Of a stretch of DNA of 64,000 nucleotides, positions 10,691-23,919 are shown piece by piece. A program made the position numbers and the translations under genes. The notes under the pieces are model-generated. The model was not told the origin of the DNA. It made no database searches and saw only the letters and a list, made by a program, of their open reading frames with translations. Numbering within the stretch: the first letter of the stretch is position 1; every line of letters begins with the position of its first letter. Source of the stretch: Siphonodentalium dalli. Its lineage: Eukaryota; Mollusca; Scaphopoda; Gadilida; Siphonodentaliidae. The stretch lies in assembly GCA_032622095.1 (NCBI GenBank), contig CP136069.1, positions 127,677,450-127,741,449 of the forward strand, in the 5' to 3' direction.

Positions 10691-12639
10691 CGAACAGCTG
10701 AACTGCGGACGGACGGAGCCATCTGTTATTTGCCCGAACCTTCTTAGGGGTCGAGGCATAACAAAAGTGACTTTGTGTCAAAACTGTAAAGGCTACCCGA
10801 TGTTAATATACAGCTTCCAACTTTGAATCTAATTCAATTTCATAGAACACCATAACTATATGCATGCGAGTATGACCAAATACCCAACTTCTTGAGTAGC
10901 GATGTACACAATTTACCGGAACATGTCTATTTCGGATACTCGCATATCATTCTGGTTGTTGTTCTATACATTAACACCATCTGGTTATTGAACGCTATTT
11001 AGTGAATATTGTGTAAGCAAATTATAGTAGCATAGCTTCTTATAATTCTTTCCTCTTCAACTCTGTGAACTCAAATTCATGCATGAAATTATCAACCACC
11101 AACACTCAAAATCATGATATTCACACATGCACTATAATCGTTCCTGCCATACCACTAATGTCTGTTCTTTTCTCTGTATTTAGATGTATATGCATATATT
11201 TATGTTTTGATGGCGAGGAGGTTCATGTAACATTTAAGGATTTTGTATATTGTCTTATTTGTGCATTATTTGAATTATATGATCAGATCTGAGATGCGAT
11301 ACACTATAATGTTCTAGTACCTGTCTCACAATATAATGTGAATGTTATAGCATCACACAATGTTGGTAGTTTTGATCTATATATTAGCATAATCACTACT
11401 TGCTATTGAATATGTATAAGCCGGATCACACCCCTCGACCAGTCAAATCGCACCAACCCATGAACAACAGTTAGCTAAAACTCACCTAGAAATTGACATT
11501 AATTGGCGAGTAAGGCGGACAATCCAGGCAATATATACAGGTTTGATCTTTATTCGTGCATGGCATGCCAATGAAATTTCAACACAATCTTCCTGTAATG
11601 TGGAATAGTTTCACTCCGCGAGAATGTTCTAAAACTACCGGGACATTGCCTCATGGGCCCTGAGCGATAATTCCATAATGACAACCAAAACGAAAATAAC
11701 CGTAATATCCGCAACAATTTATTATCACAAGGAAGAATCTGTTTTATCCAGAAACACGTCGTCAGTATAAAGCAACTTCAAAATGGTTGATCAAAGTTGA
11801 TAAATTATACAAATTCAAGTGCTCCGACGGTCAAGGATCAAGTGATACGTTCATCGGGAATATGTAACATCACAAAACATTCAATTAAACTTTGATTGAT
11901 GGTAGGTGATAGGTAACAATCGTCGTATTGAAAATGGCTCAATTCCGTTTTCCTCTGGGTGTGAATCGGTTTATAGATATGTTATAACCCATTTGGTTAC
12001 CTGCACAAGAAATGGAGAAATTTGTTCACCCCTCCGTGCTTGCCTTGAGTGCTGATTGAAATGCTACGCTGAGGAGTCATTTAAGCATACAGATGCTGGT
12101 AAATTAATTCAGAAATTGCCATTAAATAAATAAACAAAGGGTAAACAAACATATCTCTTTCAAAAAGGTGGTAAGTGTTTTCTCCTGATTTGAGCCTAAT
12201 TGACAGTATAAGCCCTTTAATAGCCGCACCCGCCATGCCAAATTGATTGTATTCTTGTTGTAAAACGTTGTTATATATATTCTGCTTGTGGAGGCGAATG
12301 TTCTTCTAAGTTATAAGAAGCAGACATAATTGTCCAAGTCTGAAAACTCCATTTTCACACCTATCCAAAATTTCCAACTCATACTTTGAAATATAATACC
12401 CTATGGTTGGAAGTTTCCAATTTATTGCCATTTCAGTCAAAACAAATTGACAGAAACAAAGGAAATTTTCGGCTTTTGATCTACAATCAACACACTTCAC
12501 ACCACTAAATATAACTTCTTTTGGTCTGAACTTTCCAATTAATGTTTTTGACCAACGTTTGGGGGCGATACACTGTTATGTTACTACCATAGTATCACTG
12601 CGATGTAAAATCTAACATAGTTTTATGTGTGCCTGCCAG

Positions 12640-12714
12640 TATGAAGTGATGCATCTTGGACTTTGGCCATTCACAGAGCTGAATAGATTGGGCACAGAGA
12701 AAATGTGGGAATTG
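12640..12714 (+). CDS. Kinase domain 1, helix F-G exon
   Basis: Acceptor gcctgccag, donor gaattg|gtgagt; phase 0 on both sides, 25 codons. It reads YEVMHLGLWPFTE then NRLGTEKMWEL. Placed after ...DRYMCGILM it gives the classic 'GvlLyEvm.lG..Pf.' stretch after subdomain IX. It is too short to call alone. The exact phase fit and the continuous kinase pattern across both junctions are the evidence. Confidence 0.85.
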
Positions 12715-13916
12715 GTGAGTAAATTTGCAACATAAACAATGATACCATGGTATAATTGTCCTAAATGCTGACAGCGGTCTCCCATTTGGACTATGTAAAT
12801 TTAGAAACTAATAGTTGACGAATTACTCTGCAAAATGCAATCACTAACATTGTTGTTGCAATTAACACTGCGCTTAGTGAGTGTCCATATTACTCCCAAA
12901 TGTTTAGACATTTGATTTGCATGGGTATGACAAGGTCAATTGGTCACAGTCGCATGTTTGGTAAGGCTCTCGTGCACGTAAATGATCGGTACGTGATCAA
13001 CCCAAGTACGTGGTGTGCTATTGTGCTCCAATTTCCATTCAATTTAAATTCCTTCACTACACACTACCCACATTGTCATTATTCACAGGGTGGATTAGGT
13101 TTGAGATAGAAAATACCTGCGACAAATTGCATAGGAATGGGACTCATATATGCAGAAAATCCAGAACCATTAGGGGAACTTATTTATTTTGAAGTGTTTA
13201 TAATGCCGCATCTGTACGTTTCCATTCTCTCGAACATGATAACTTGTCTAATTAGTCCAGATTTAAATTCTGGTCAATTTACTACATGATCTAATTAACG
13301 TTATTTACAATTCACAGTTCAATACATATTATAAACGTACATACATACAAACTATAAATATGTTGATCATATCAGATAAGATCATAATACTCTAGACTTT
13401 ACATACATGCAAGAAGGAATTTAACTCTTATGTCAATGGTGCATGGGTGGGCGGGGTACTTAAATCTGTTTCCACAGTCTTGTATGTACGAACTGAATGG
13501 CGATGTAGTTTCTATTATCAAAAAGCAGTTTGTCATTGATTAACCTATCCCCCTGATATCGACAAATCATCATTGAGATATTATTCTGTTTTGTTTTTAG
13601 TTTTCTGAAAGGCAAGTCCAGCTCACGTGAAATGGCCATTACTTGCTGTTTAAGTCCCAGTTGGCTAAAGAAAATTCTTCGATATTCAGAAATTCGATTT
13701 GATTGACAACCTAATCTAATCGATGAGCAAGGAGTATTTAGAATGCGTTGATATACATATTCGCATGATGGTGTAGATGTATTTGTTGCTGCATGTACTC
13801 AATAACCGTACGATACCTAGAACTATCTTTTTCCTCCGAAGACGTCCTTGTGTAATTGTCCCATGTGCGCAAGCCTACATGTACACACTATTATATCATC
13901 GGTTGTTTCAATGCAG
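12715..13916 (+). other. Intron 2 (1.2 kb)
   Basis: Starts gtgagt and ends caatgcag. AT-rich; no further exon recognised. Confidence 0.7.
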
Positions 13917-14046
13917 ATCTTGTTTCACAACCACAAGCCAATGAGACACCCTTGCATACCAGCTGAAGTATATGATATCATACTTGATTGCTTGAAGAAA
14001 ACGCCAGGAGAGCGAAGTAGTCTGGACGACGTAGAGAGTAGATTGG
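13917..14046 (+). CDS. Kinase domain 1, C-terminal end
   Basis: Acceptor gtttcaatgcag, donor ttgg|gtgagt; enters phase 0 and leaves phase 1. It encodes HPCIPAEVYDIILDCLKKTP and then GERSSLDDVESRLG. This is the last helical part of tyrosine-kinase-like domains, pattern 'cp.elYdlm..C...p..RPsf..v...L'. The conserved Arg is kept (GERSS) but the following Pro is Ser. It completes domain 1; what follows is linker. Confidence 0.88.
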
Positions 14047-15720
14047 GTGAGTGGAAGATACTATTAGTTAACCCGCAGTACGGTGTTTGACCTACCCGAA
14101 GCCAGTCGTATCGCATGAGGCCGAATTGGATAGAGCTGTGTGGGGATAGGTAAAAACCTGTACTACGTGAACAGACTCGCTTATATATTGACATTAACAG
14201 TGAACTCAAATCAACATGTCCCTTCTTTCCAACCCATAGAAATGAATAGGGAAATTTGAACCTAACATTCCAGTATTTGTTCATTTTGTAGTACATAAAG
14301 AATATACTAAAATTCATGTACTGCTTGAAATATTTACCATAACACCAGATTACACCATTATTAACTGAACACAAATTGAATTGTCAAGTATTAACAAATA
14401 ATGATATCACACTCATTCCTCCCCTTTCACAAATACATAATATGAAAAAAAAAATTCCCAGAAATATCACGAGGTTTACTCCCGCGTTGTGACTTAAGCG
14501 ACAATATTATATCCCGCAAACGAGGCAGCCATACGATACGGAAAAAAATTATGTGTGGTTCCCAGAAATATCATGGGGTTTCGATGTTGACCACACAATA
14601 CGGGTTTATATTGTGTATCTATCGACAATCAAGTTCATGATAACACCCTAGTCAATAGGTAAGAAACGATATCTGCATCAACAATCTACACAATACATAC
14701 TTCGTGTAGCATGACATTTTATTACTTACCGAAGTATATAACTCACTTCGTCCTACCAATGCCAGTGGGTCGCATCCACCGTGAGTATTCCCTTTTACAC
14801 TCTGACGCATAGGCAAGCATTCTGATCTTAAATACCTTAAATACCTTCAATATTAATGTTCTTCTCTGAGAACCCATATCACTATATATACTGTCTTCTG
14901 TACATATTAGTGTAATATATTCAATATCTCCATAGAAGGAGGCAATAAAGATATATTATACTTCTAAAAACAATGTCCTATCTGATTTTGCACAAAGTGT
15001 TTCATTCCATAACCAAATTCCATGCCAGCCACTCTGGCATTTTGAAGGAGCGCTTGGTTTTTGAAAGTAGTAGGATTCGAATGCCATATATTCTGAAAAC
15101 TGATGATGTGTGATTACTAAACTTTGCTCCCCATTTAGGATATATGTACAGATATTCAATAAATTCGTCTCACAAACATATATACATATATGATGGTATG
15201 AGCTCATTACTCTCAGTCAAGTGGAATTCTCGTGGCGTTGTGAAAAATAGCATAAAATACAATGGCTTAGATCTTGAAAAACTCTGTATGAAACTGTATA
15301 TGGTATAATTGTTAGCAAGTCTGATTCCCGTTATTCCATTTGCAACCAAGTCTCATATTGGAACATCGCATTTATGTTGACCGTCTTAACGTTGAAGCCG
15401 AAAACGTAACTAATCGTTGTGTGAGCACATTCGATAACCCATTGCTGACATTTCCAGGTGGTTGCGTTTCGTATATGCATTCTTGTCTCCAAACATACAT
15501 ATTGTCGTAATAGCATGCTGTTTAGAGTTAAGCAATGCATATATTTTTGTCAGGCATATAATTTGAAAACTCTCGCACACATTCAGTGATGATCTCAGTA
15601 TAAAGTGGAACTCATTGCCAACTCATTGTTTACGAATGAGACACATCCTCTGTCAACGTGAATATTTCAACCAATTTACCTCAGTTAAGCCGCTGTGATG
15701 TAGGTTGAACATTTTTTCAG
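14047..15720 (+). other. Intron 3 (1.7 kb)
   Basis: Starts gtgagt and ends acattttttcag. It has a diverged direct repeat 'cccagaaatatca' at about 14457 and 14560. No other exon seen. Confidence 0.7.
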
Positions 15721-15812
15721 CCAAAGTTGCCATCGCTCGACACAGTGCAGCAAGAGACGTTACCTACCCAGAATTATCATCAACGCAGACAGAGATGAAA
15801 TTGCCAGAAATG
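15721..15812 (+). CDS. Inter-kinase linker exon 1
   Basis: Acceptor acattttttcag, donor gaaatg|gtaaga; enters phase 1 and leaves phase 0. The only frame open throughout that fits the preceding phase gives about 30 residues, including DVTYPELSSTQTEM. It is polar, without a domain, and contains one Tyr motif (TYPEL) that could be a phosphorylation site; that role is inference. Confidence 0.7.
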
Positions 15813-16651
15813 GTAAGATGAATTGTATGCCACTGGCTGCTGGTTTCCCCAAGGATATTGGGAACTAGATGTGGTGGCATAAAATAACAGTTGATAAAAA
15901 CAAATAGTTCATTCAGCTTCAAGTTTATATAGGATACCCGTACTCTATTGAATTTGATATTCGGTGATTTGAGCAGGAATAGTTTGTGTGCGAGTCGACT
16001 TGTCGTTTAGTGTACATGGATGTTTATCTCAATTGTAATTCGATTGACCATCACAATTAAAAGAAAATGCACGAAAGACACGTGTGAGATGAGATATTCT
16101 TCCTTCAGTGATCAAATCGCTGTGCAATTCCCATGGAGTTAATTAGAACACCATCAGAACAACTTACCGTTGACCGTATATACAGTTAATAACGTTCCGG
16201 TTGACTCGATTACGCGATGCCTAGCATCACAATAACGAATTTTACGTGCGTTGTTAACGACACCGTGCTCCGTTGAAATTGTTTTCGCCGATCAGCGGGC
16301 GATGTTGGTGAATCTAAATATAAAGTTAGCAGCTCTCGGCCAATCAGAATTCGTATTTCAGAGACAAATATTCAACTTGAATTACACTATTCGTCGAGCA
16401 ACTGGAGGAGTAACATTGTTGTCATAATATAATTGGCATGGAATTAGGAGCGTTGGCGACTGTTAAATTCAGTCACTCAGCTTGAAATAAGTTTCACGTT
16501 GCTCATGACTACTCACAACTAAAATATTCTTGAATTTCTACTGTGACTTGCAGAAAAAGACAACAAACCATAACGACAAAAACATAGGAAATATCTAATG
16601 ATTCCATCTATAACCTCGTATGTTATGGCTATTTCCTCTTTTTCGTTGTAG
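15813..16651 (+). other. Intron 4 (0.84 kb)
   Basis: Starts gtaaga and ends cctctttttcgttgtag. No repeat of note. Confidence 0.6.
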
Positions 16652-16691
16652 ACGCTGCCAGATTATTTCAAGAAATTCAAATCTTCTGATA
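16652..16691 (+). CDS. Inter-kinase linker exon 2 (40-bp micro-exon)
   Basis: A pyrimidine-rich acceptor (tcctctttttcgttgtag) is followed by 13 codons, TLPDYFKKFKSSD, plus one base before gtaaat. It enters phase 0 and leaves phase 1, exactly what is needed to join the flanking exons, whose phases do not match without it. Too short for a domain call. Confidence 0.6.
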
Positions 16692-17586
16692 GTAAATATT
16701 CATAATTACTGATTTTGACAGGAAATATTTGCAACAAACACACTGCACTGCGTAGCTTATTAACACAACCTGGGTATGCGCTCAGTTTACCATCTGAAAT
16801 AGTGAATGTCTGCGAGAACATAAATAAAACATTTTTCATTACATATTTTAGTTTTTGGTAGCCATTTGCAGAACTAATTGTTTTTGTCGCGCGAAGGACC
16901 AAAAACAACACAAAACAACAGCCATAGTATTCAACCACGTTTGCAATAATCTGACAGATATAAGCACTCAATACTGATTCATCTTTTCAGACATTATGTT
17001 ATTTTATGGTGACTTTTTGTCCAAAAAATAGTTCTGCCAATGGCCGCCGAGAAACTAAACTATGCACCGAAAATGTGTTATTTATATTCTACAAACATTC
17101 ATGATTTAAGATAGTAAACGGAGCGCATACCACAGTTGGGTTCACAAGCTACACAATTCAGTGCGTTTGTTGCAAATATTTCCCGTCAAACTCCCCAGTG
17201 ACCAGCCTTGAACATTGTTGTTTTTATTTTGTTTGAACCACTTTTTTACATTATTAGAACGTATCTCTCATATGGTGAGGATGGGATTAAAAGTTGTTGT
17301 TATAGTACTATAACATACATTGGTTGTAAAGGATAATGATTGTTTCCTTCAAATTGAAAATTTGAAATTGAGATATTTTGAAAATCACGAATGGGGCGCG
17401 TTCTTAACTGCTATAGAATTTCGATGATTCTAATAGTTTGAAAATGTAGCTTTGCTATGGAAGAGTTTAATTTGCCATGCATGGCTTCCCGTGCTGAAAC
17501 AAGCCATTACTGCGATGCCATCGATTTGCTGACATAGTTTTCGACAACAAAGCCTCTGACTGACAATATGAACAATTCTATTGCAG
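16692..17586 (+). other. Intron 5 (0.9 kb)
   Basis: Starts gtaaat and ends ttctattgcag. No gene or strong repeat seen. Confidence 0.55.
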
Positions 17587-17696
17587 ATCCCGAAGACCAG
17601 TACTACAACACCAAATTGTACAAGCGTACAATAAGAAACGACGTAGCCATGAAATATCAAGATATATCCTGGCAATCTCCAACATATAAATATGAG
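17587..17696 (+). CDS. Linker to kinase domain 2 N-lobe exon
   Basis: Acceptor tctattgcag, donor tatgag|gtggga; enters phase 1 and leaves phase 0. The matching frame is the only one open to the end and encodes about 37 residues, including PEDQYYNTKLYKR and DISWQSPTYKYE. It is Tyr-rich (five Tyr). The end may be the first strand of domain 2, because the next exon opens with YGEVVV, a degenerate glycine-loop region. Confidence 0.7.
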
Positions 17697-18449
17697 GTGG
17701 GACCTTAGTCGTCTTTTTGAGATTTGTTTTCCATAATTACTATTCGTTTTCTGGCACGTGAAAGTTTTAAAACATTTACATTAGTGTTGACGAAAATGGA
17801 TATTGGTTCTTGTTTATGCAACCAAATCCTGCAAACATTTTGACTGATTGGGGTCTGTATTATCCACACGTTTCTTGTCGGAGTTTCTACCTTTGATATG
17901 TCAGTGTGTCGACGATATATGTCAGGTCCTTCATATGAAGAAACGGGATGAGATGCAGCGATGACATGGTAGTGTTTAGATTACGGATAAGTAAATAACG
18001 AAACAAATTCGTCTGAAGCCAATGGTATTCTGGCTGTGACCATTTCGTGATCATCGCTGCTTAGCCTTATGCAACATAGCGGCAGGATACAGCAAAAGAG
18101 TACAGTTAAGAAACATATTTTATAACACAGTGGTCTTATCCATTACAACGTGTCCTCATTCTTTTAATCTGATGCAGCAAGGCAGCCGCTCCCTTATACC
18201 AAATCCTAGCTGCATGATGGCTAATATATTCATTAATAAAACAATTCAATAATGAACACTGAACAAGTATTATGGACTCAAACTTAACAACCCTCTCATC
18301 AATAAATTGGTTATCCCATCAGTCATACACGTATGACTGGTGATGATATATTATTCCTCGGGAGGAACGAGGAGACAAAGGTGCATAATGCTTATACTCA
18401 TGTGTGGGACATATTAAGATAATCAGTTCAACAAATGGCCTGAACTTAT

Positions 18450-18790
18450 TATCGAAACATTTTCTACGGGAACTACTCGCTAATCAGCATTTAGTAAATA
18501 CTGCAGACCACATTCTTGAACACCTTTAACCCTTTATATACTAAATACTCATTGACGAGAAGTTCCAATAGGACATATTGAGGTAATGAGGTCATCAATC
18601 GACAATAGGTCGATTCATGAACTGTCCCACCAATGAATATGAATCAATCTGTTCTTGTATTATCTGTGTTACTGTCTTTCGTCTTGTATTACTTTAACAT
18701 TCCTCTAAATGAGTAATTTAGACCATTCCAATGTATTCTGCTATAACTGAATGGGAGAATCCATTTAATATAAACATGTTTAAAAAAGCT
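18450..18790. repeat. Dispersed AT-rich repeat family, copy A
   Basis: Shares 'gaccattccaatgta', 'gggagaatccatttaatata', 'ctgttcttgtattat' and 'actcattgacgag' with sequences at 19185-19440, about 32070-32130 and 41195-41480. Non-coding. Confidence 0.55.
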
Positions 18791-19184
18791 CAATAATATG
18801 TTACCTGAATTGACACAATGACATTAGCCTTACGTAATTTGTCATAATTTAAATGAATGATTAACTTATTATAGTGACATTAATATATATCAGACAACAA
18901 ATGGTCACAAACAGGGGATCCCAAAACAACGTTACAATATAATTTAGGCTATATTCCCGGACATTTAGGTCTATGTGAATTTTAAAATTACATATATCAT
19001 ATAAATTAAAATTCACATTGTGATCAAGATTCATTTAGAGCCTGGGAGTCTTCATCTAAACTGGTACGAATTATACAGGAATTTTGCTATTTGGATTGAA
19101 CAGTTATCCATGGACATTGTAAGGGGAACGTCATCACCGTTGTGTAGCACATTGGATTTTATTTAGTTCACGTTATTTTAACCA

Positions 19185-19440
19185 TGTCTATACTAAAGCA
19201 TCATTAACGAGTAGCTATCCCATACGACATGTTCAGATAATAAGTTCAACAAATTCTTGAGCTTATTATCTAAACATTTCCCTCAATAAAAAATAGGACT
19301 CCTTCTGTACTTATATTGATATGTCATCTGATTTTACCACCTTAAGGCCTCTCCAACTGAATAATATATCACTCTAATGTACACTTTTTAACTGACTGGG
19401 AGAATCCATTTAGTATAAAAAGGGCTAATAGTTAGATCTC
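19185..19440. repeat. Dispersed AT-rich repeat family, copy B
   Basis: Contains 'atgttcagataataagttca' facing 'agcttattatctaaacatt', an internal inverted pair, and ends 'gggagaatccatttagtata' as in copy A. Probably non-autonomous. Confidence 0.55.
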
Positions 19441-20372
19441 TGGTGATGACAGGTTATGACAAATGTTAATCAGAGTCTTCCTCCCTGTATCAATTGGTTG
19501 GATTGAATTTCGCGTGAATCATAAATCGGTTCACCAATTTAGTTATTGCATTCATGTAATTGTACTTGGCAACAAACGATTATTTCGTCGATACTCAACA
19601 AGACACTTACTTGATCTGGATTGTAATTAATACAGGTATGCTCGTAATAACAAGATACAGTGATATACCTAGTTTAGACTGTCAGACAGAAGACTGATTT
19701 TGGTCCATTGCTAGTATTAATAGATGGCTACATCTACATTAAAATGGACATGGGTCAACAAATACAACATGATGTGACAGATCAAATCGGGAATAAATAT
19801 TTTTCACGCAGAATTCACTAGAACTCATTGAACAAAATGATGTTCTTTCTAACACAAGGGATGACGAAAAAACTTTCATTTAACAACAAAAGTATTTATG
19901 TGATAGTGTTTATAATATGTTCTAAAACAAGCGATGTATACCATGACATGTGCCATCGGCCCAGTGGTGTACACAATCCCCTGCTGACTTGTTGTTGGTT
20001 AATAATTTTAAATGTATTGACCACACGGACAAGTCAGTGAAGTCCCATGTTGATAGCAACTTCAAGTTGCAAACAAATGACATTTGAAGCCGGTTAACAA
20101 ATTGCAATCAGATCGATTCTATGAAATGGTGTTATATTATAAAATTTTGACTGTTACTTTACTGTCTACCACCACTCTCCATGACCTGACCATGTTGACA
20201 ATATTTATGTACCCACCGACTAAGCGATTAGTGGTAACTACTTTCAAGTCAGAGCTATATTATGTGATGGTCAACGTGTCCGGCCAGCACATACATCAGT
20301 TAACCAATGCTGTGTTTTGCATTGAGGTCGCACTTTTCATGGTACAGGGTATAAATTTTGGTGTGTTTTCAG

Positions 20373-20513
20373 TATGGCGAAGTCGTTGTCACAGAAGATG
20401 TCAGCCGGGAGTTCAAGGAGATATCTGAGCCAACAATAAGAAGCGCTAAAATTGAAGGAGTTAACTCAAATTCGATTAAATTAATAGATCCGAATAGTAT
20501 GAAAAGTAAACTG
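20373..20513 (+). CDS. Kinase domain 2, N-lobe exon
   Basis: Acceptor gtgttttcag, donor aaactg|gtgagt; phase 0 both sides, 47 codons. YGEVVVTED sits where the glycine loop and beta3 should be. There is no GxGxxG and no VAIK-type Lys. REFKEISEPTIRS fits helix C. NSNSIKLIDPNSMKSKL followed in the next exon by VYRCM aligns with the beta4-beta5 pattern 'hpNIvkLig....plylVyEyM'. The short, Lys-less N-lobe points to a pseudokinase. Confidence 0.78.
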
Positions 20514-20738
20514 GTGAGTATTCTATAATATATCTAACCATTCGAAAACTGTCTCGGCGTAAACTTTAAACTTGTTTCATTGGAATCAACTAATCATTCT
20601 GGTGAGTGTTGTGAAAATTGCACATGTAGATGAAAATCCTATTCATATTCGATTTCGGTAAACTATGGGTGCCACCTGTTCTCTCGAAAATTCGCTCATT
20701 ATTTGCTTATAATATAACTTGTTTCTGGTAGATAAACT

Positions 20739-20809
20739 TCTTAGAATCGCCTCATTTTGAGCCGATAAGTTTTGGTCACATTATCACCTCATAATGAGGC
20801 GATTCTAAG
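20739..20809. repeat. Short perfect inverted repeat
   Basis: 'cttagaatcgcctcatt' at 20739 and 'aatgaggcgattctaag' ending at 20809 are exact complements (17 bp) around a loop of about 37 bp. Confidence 0.85.
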
Positions 20810-20992
20810 CATACTACGTGCGGACAATGGCACAAGTAAGCAACTCACGAATTTTCAGGTTTACGCTCTTTAACATGTATTTCACTGTGGTCCTTGCGAT
20901 AGAAGGAAATAATGGATATGAGTCTATTATCTGCTTATTTCAGTATGAAATAATCACATTATGTACCTATTTCAAATTATAGGTCAATTATG

Positions 20993-23919
20993 TGCGTATA
21001 TTTTCACTATGTGGTCAGTAAGATTCTTTCGTGTATTTTCACTATGCAGTTGGTAGGATTCTTTCATGTATTTTCACTATGCGGACAGTAGGATTCTTTC
21101 GTGTATTTTCACTTTGCAGTCGGTAGGATTCATTCGTGTATTTTCACTATGCGGTCGGTATGATTCTTTCGTGTATTTTCACTATGCGGTTGTTATGATT
21201 CTTTCGTGTATTTTCACTATGCGGTGGTAAGAATTCTTTCATGAATTTTCACTATACAGTTGGTAGGATTCTTTCGTGTATTTTTACTATGCAGTCGGTA
21301 GGATTCTTTTATGTATTTTCACTATGCGGCTGGTAGGATTCTTTCGTGTATTTTCACTATACGGTCGGTAGTATTATTTCGTGTATTTTCACTATACGGT
21401 CGGTAGAATTATTTCGTGTATTTTCACTCTGTGGTCGGTATAATGTTTTGTGTATTTTCAATATACGGTCGGAATGACTCTTTCGGGTATTTCACTATCG
21501 GGTCGGTATGATTATTTCGTGTATTTCACTATGCTGACAGGATTCTTTCATGTATTTTCACTATGAAGTCGGTAGGATTCTTTCATGTATTTTCAATATG
21601 AATTCGGTATGATTCTTTCGTGTATATTCACGTTGCGGTTGGTATGATTCTTTCATGAATTTTCACTATACAGTTGGTAGGATTCTTTCGTGTATTTTCA
21701 CTATTCGGTCGGTAGGATTCTTTCATGTATTTCCACTATGCGGTGGGTATAATTCTTTCATGAATTTTCACTATACAGTTGGTAGGATTCTTTCATGTAT
21801 TTTCACTATGCGGACAGTAGGATTCTTTCGTGTATTTTCACTTTGCAGTCGGTAGGCTTCATTCGTGTATTTTCACTATGCGGTCGGTATGATTCTTTTG
21901 TGTATTTTCACTATGCGGTTGTTATGATTCTTTCGTCTATTTTCACTATGCGGTGGATATAATTCTTTCATGAATTTTCACTATACAGTTGGTTGGATTC
22001 TTTCGTGTATTTTTGCTATTCAGTCGGTAGGATTCTTTCGTGTATTTTCACTATGTGGTCAGTAGAATTCTTTCGTGTGTGTATTTTCAATATACGGTCG
22101 GAAGGACTCTTTCGTGTATTTCACTATGTGGTCGGTATGATTATTTCATGTATTTTCAATATACGGTCGGAAGGACTTTTTCGTGTATTTTCACTAGGCG
22201 ATCGGTATGATTCTTTCGTGTAATTTCACTACGCGGTTGGTAGGATTCTTCGTGTATTTTCACTGTGTGGTCAGTAGGATTCTTTCGTGTATTTTTACTA
22301 TGCGGTCGGTAGGATTCTTTCATGTAATTTTACTATGCGGTCGGTATGATTCTTTTGTGTATTTTCACTATGCGGTCGTTACGATTCTTTCGTGAATTTT
22401 CACTGTACTGTTCGTAGGATTCTTTCGTGTATTTTCATTTTGGGGTCCGTAGGATTCTTTCTTGTATTTTCATTATACGGTCGGTAGGATTCTTTTGTGT
22501 ATTTTCGCTATGCGGTCGGTAGGATTCTTTCGTGTATTTTCACTATGCAGTCGGTAGGATTCTTTCTTGTATTTTCACTATGCAGTCGGTAGGATTCTTT
22601 CTTGTATTTTCACTATGCAGTCGGTAGGATTCTTTCTTGTATTTTCATTAGGCGATCGGTATGATTCTTTCGTGTAATTTCACTACGCGGTTGGTAGGAT
22701 TCTTCGTGTATTTTCACTATGTGGTCAGTAGGATTCTTTCGTGTATTTTTACTATGCGGTCGGTAGGATTCTTTCATGTAATTTTACTATGCGGTCGGTA
22801 TGATTCTTTTGTGTATTTTCACTATGCGGTCGGTAGGATTCTTTCGTGTATTTTCACTATGCAGTCGGTAGGATTCTTTCTTGTATTTTCACTATGCAGT
22901 CGGTAGGATTCTTTCTTGTATTTTCACTATGCAGTCGGTAGGATTCTTTCTTGTATTTTCATTAGGCGATCGGTATGATTCTTTCGTGTAATTTCACTAC
23001 GCGGTTGGTAGGATTCTTCGTGTATTTTCACTGTGTGGTCAGTAGGATTCTTTTGTGTATTTTTACTATGCGGTCGGTAGGATTCTTTCATGTAATTTTA
23101 CTATGCGGTCGGTATGATTCTTTTGTGTACTTTCACTATGCGGTCGGTAGGATTCTTTCGTGTATTTTCACTATGCAGTCGGTAGGATTCTTTCTTGTAT
23201 TTTCACTATGCAGTCGGTAGGATTCTTTCTTGTATTTTCATTATACAGTCGGTACGATTCTTTCGTGAATTTTCACTTTGGGGTTCGTAGGATTCTTTCT
23301 TGTATTTTCACTATGCAGTCGGTAGGATTCTTTCTTGTATTTTCATTATACAGTCGGTACGATTCTTTCGTGAATTTTCACTTTGGGGTCCGTAGGATTC
23401 TTTCGTGTATTTTCACTTTGGGGTCCGTAGGATTCTTTCGTGTATTTTCATTATACGGTCGGTAGGATTCTTTCGTGTATTTTCACTATACAGTCGGTAG
23501 GATTTTTTCGTGTATTTTCATTATACGGTCGGTAGGATTCTTTCGTGCATTTTCACTATACGGTCGGTAGGATTCTTTCGTGTATTTTCACTATACGGTC
23601 GGTAGGATTCTTTCGTCTATTTTCATTATACGGTCGGTAGGATTCTTTCGTGTATTTTCATTATACGGTCGGTAGGATTCTTTCGTGTATTTTCACTATG
23701 CGGTCGGTAGGATTCTTTCGTGTATTTTCACTATGCAGTCGGTAGGATTCTTTCGTGTATTTTCATTATACGGTCGGTAGGATTCTTTCGTGTATTTTCA
23801 TTATACGGTCGGTAGGATTCTTTCGTGTATTTTCACTATACGGTCGGTAGGATTCTTTCGTGTATTTTCACTATGCGGTCGGTAGGATTCTTTCGTGTAT
23901 TTTCACTATGCGGTCGGTA
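20993..23919. repeat. 35-bp minisatellite, ~84 units
   Basis: The unit is close to ggattctttcgtgtatttt plus cactatgcggtcggta, 35 bp. About 84 copies cover 2.9 kb inside intron 7. Early units are diverged; the last ~15 (23400-23919) are nearly identical. A higher-order repeat exists: the block at 22661-22974 recurs at 22975 (314 bp, nine units with one 1-bp deletion) and partly at 22207. Because 35 is not a multiple of 3, each frame reads a 35-residue periodic peptide, giving spurious ORFs up to 101 codons. Confidence 0.97.

Larger units (their letters stand above)
9047..12639 (+). other. Intron 1 (3.6 kb)
   Basis: Starts gtaagt and ends ctgccag. It contains a hairpin (9544-9674) and a ~170-bp tandem repeat (10160-10690). 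Apart from these it is unremarkable AT-rich DNA; its short ORFs lack recognisable domains. Confidence 0.75.
17697..20372 (+). other. Intron 6 (2.7 kb)
   Basis: Starts gtggga and ends gtgttttcag. It contains two copies of a dispersed AT-rich repeat (18450-18790, 19185-19440). No further exon recognised. Confidence 0.65.

Noticed and set aside
20870-20980. Open stretch after cgaattttcag
   Set aside because: It ends at a TAG before a weak donor and breaks the phase between the kinase exons on either side. No kinase similarity.
21655-23465. ORFs of 60-101 codons in the 35-bp minisatellite
   Set aside because: All are periodic readings of the same unit. A 35-bp period cycles through frames, so openness is a property of the repeat, not coding.
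20993-23919. CRISPR-like array
   Set aside because: Units are contiguous 35-mers without unique spacers, in a eukaryotic intron. It is a minisatellite.
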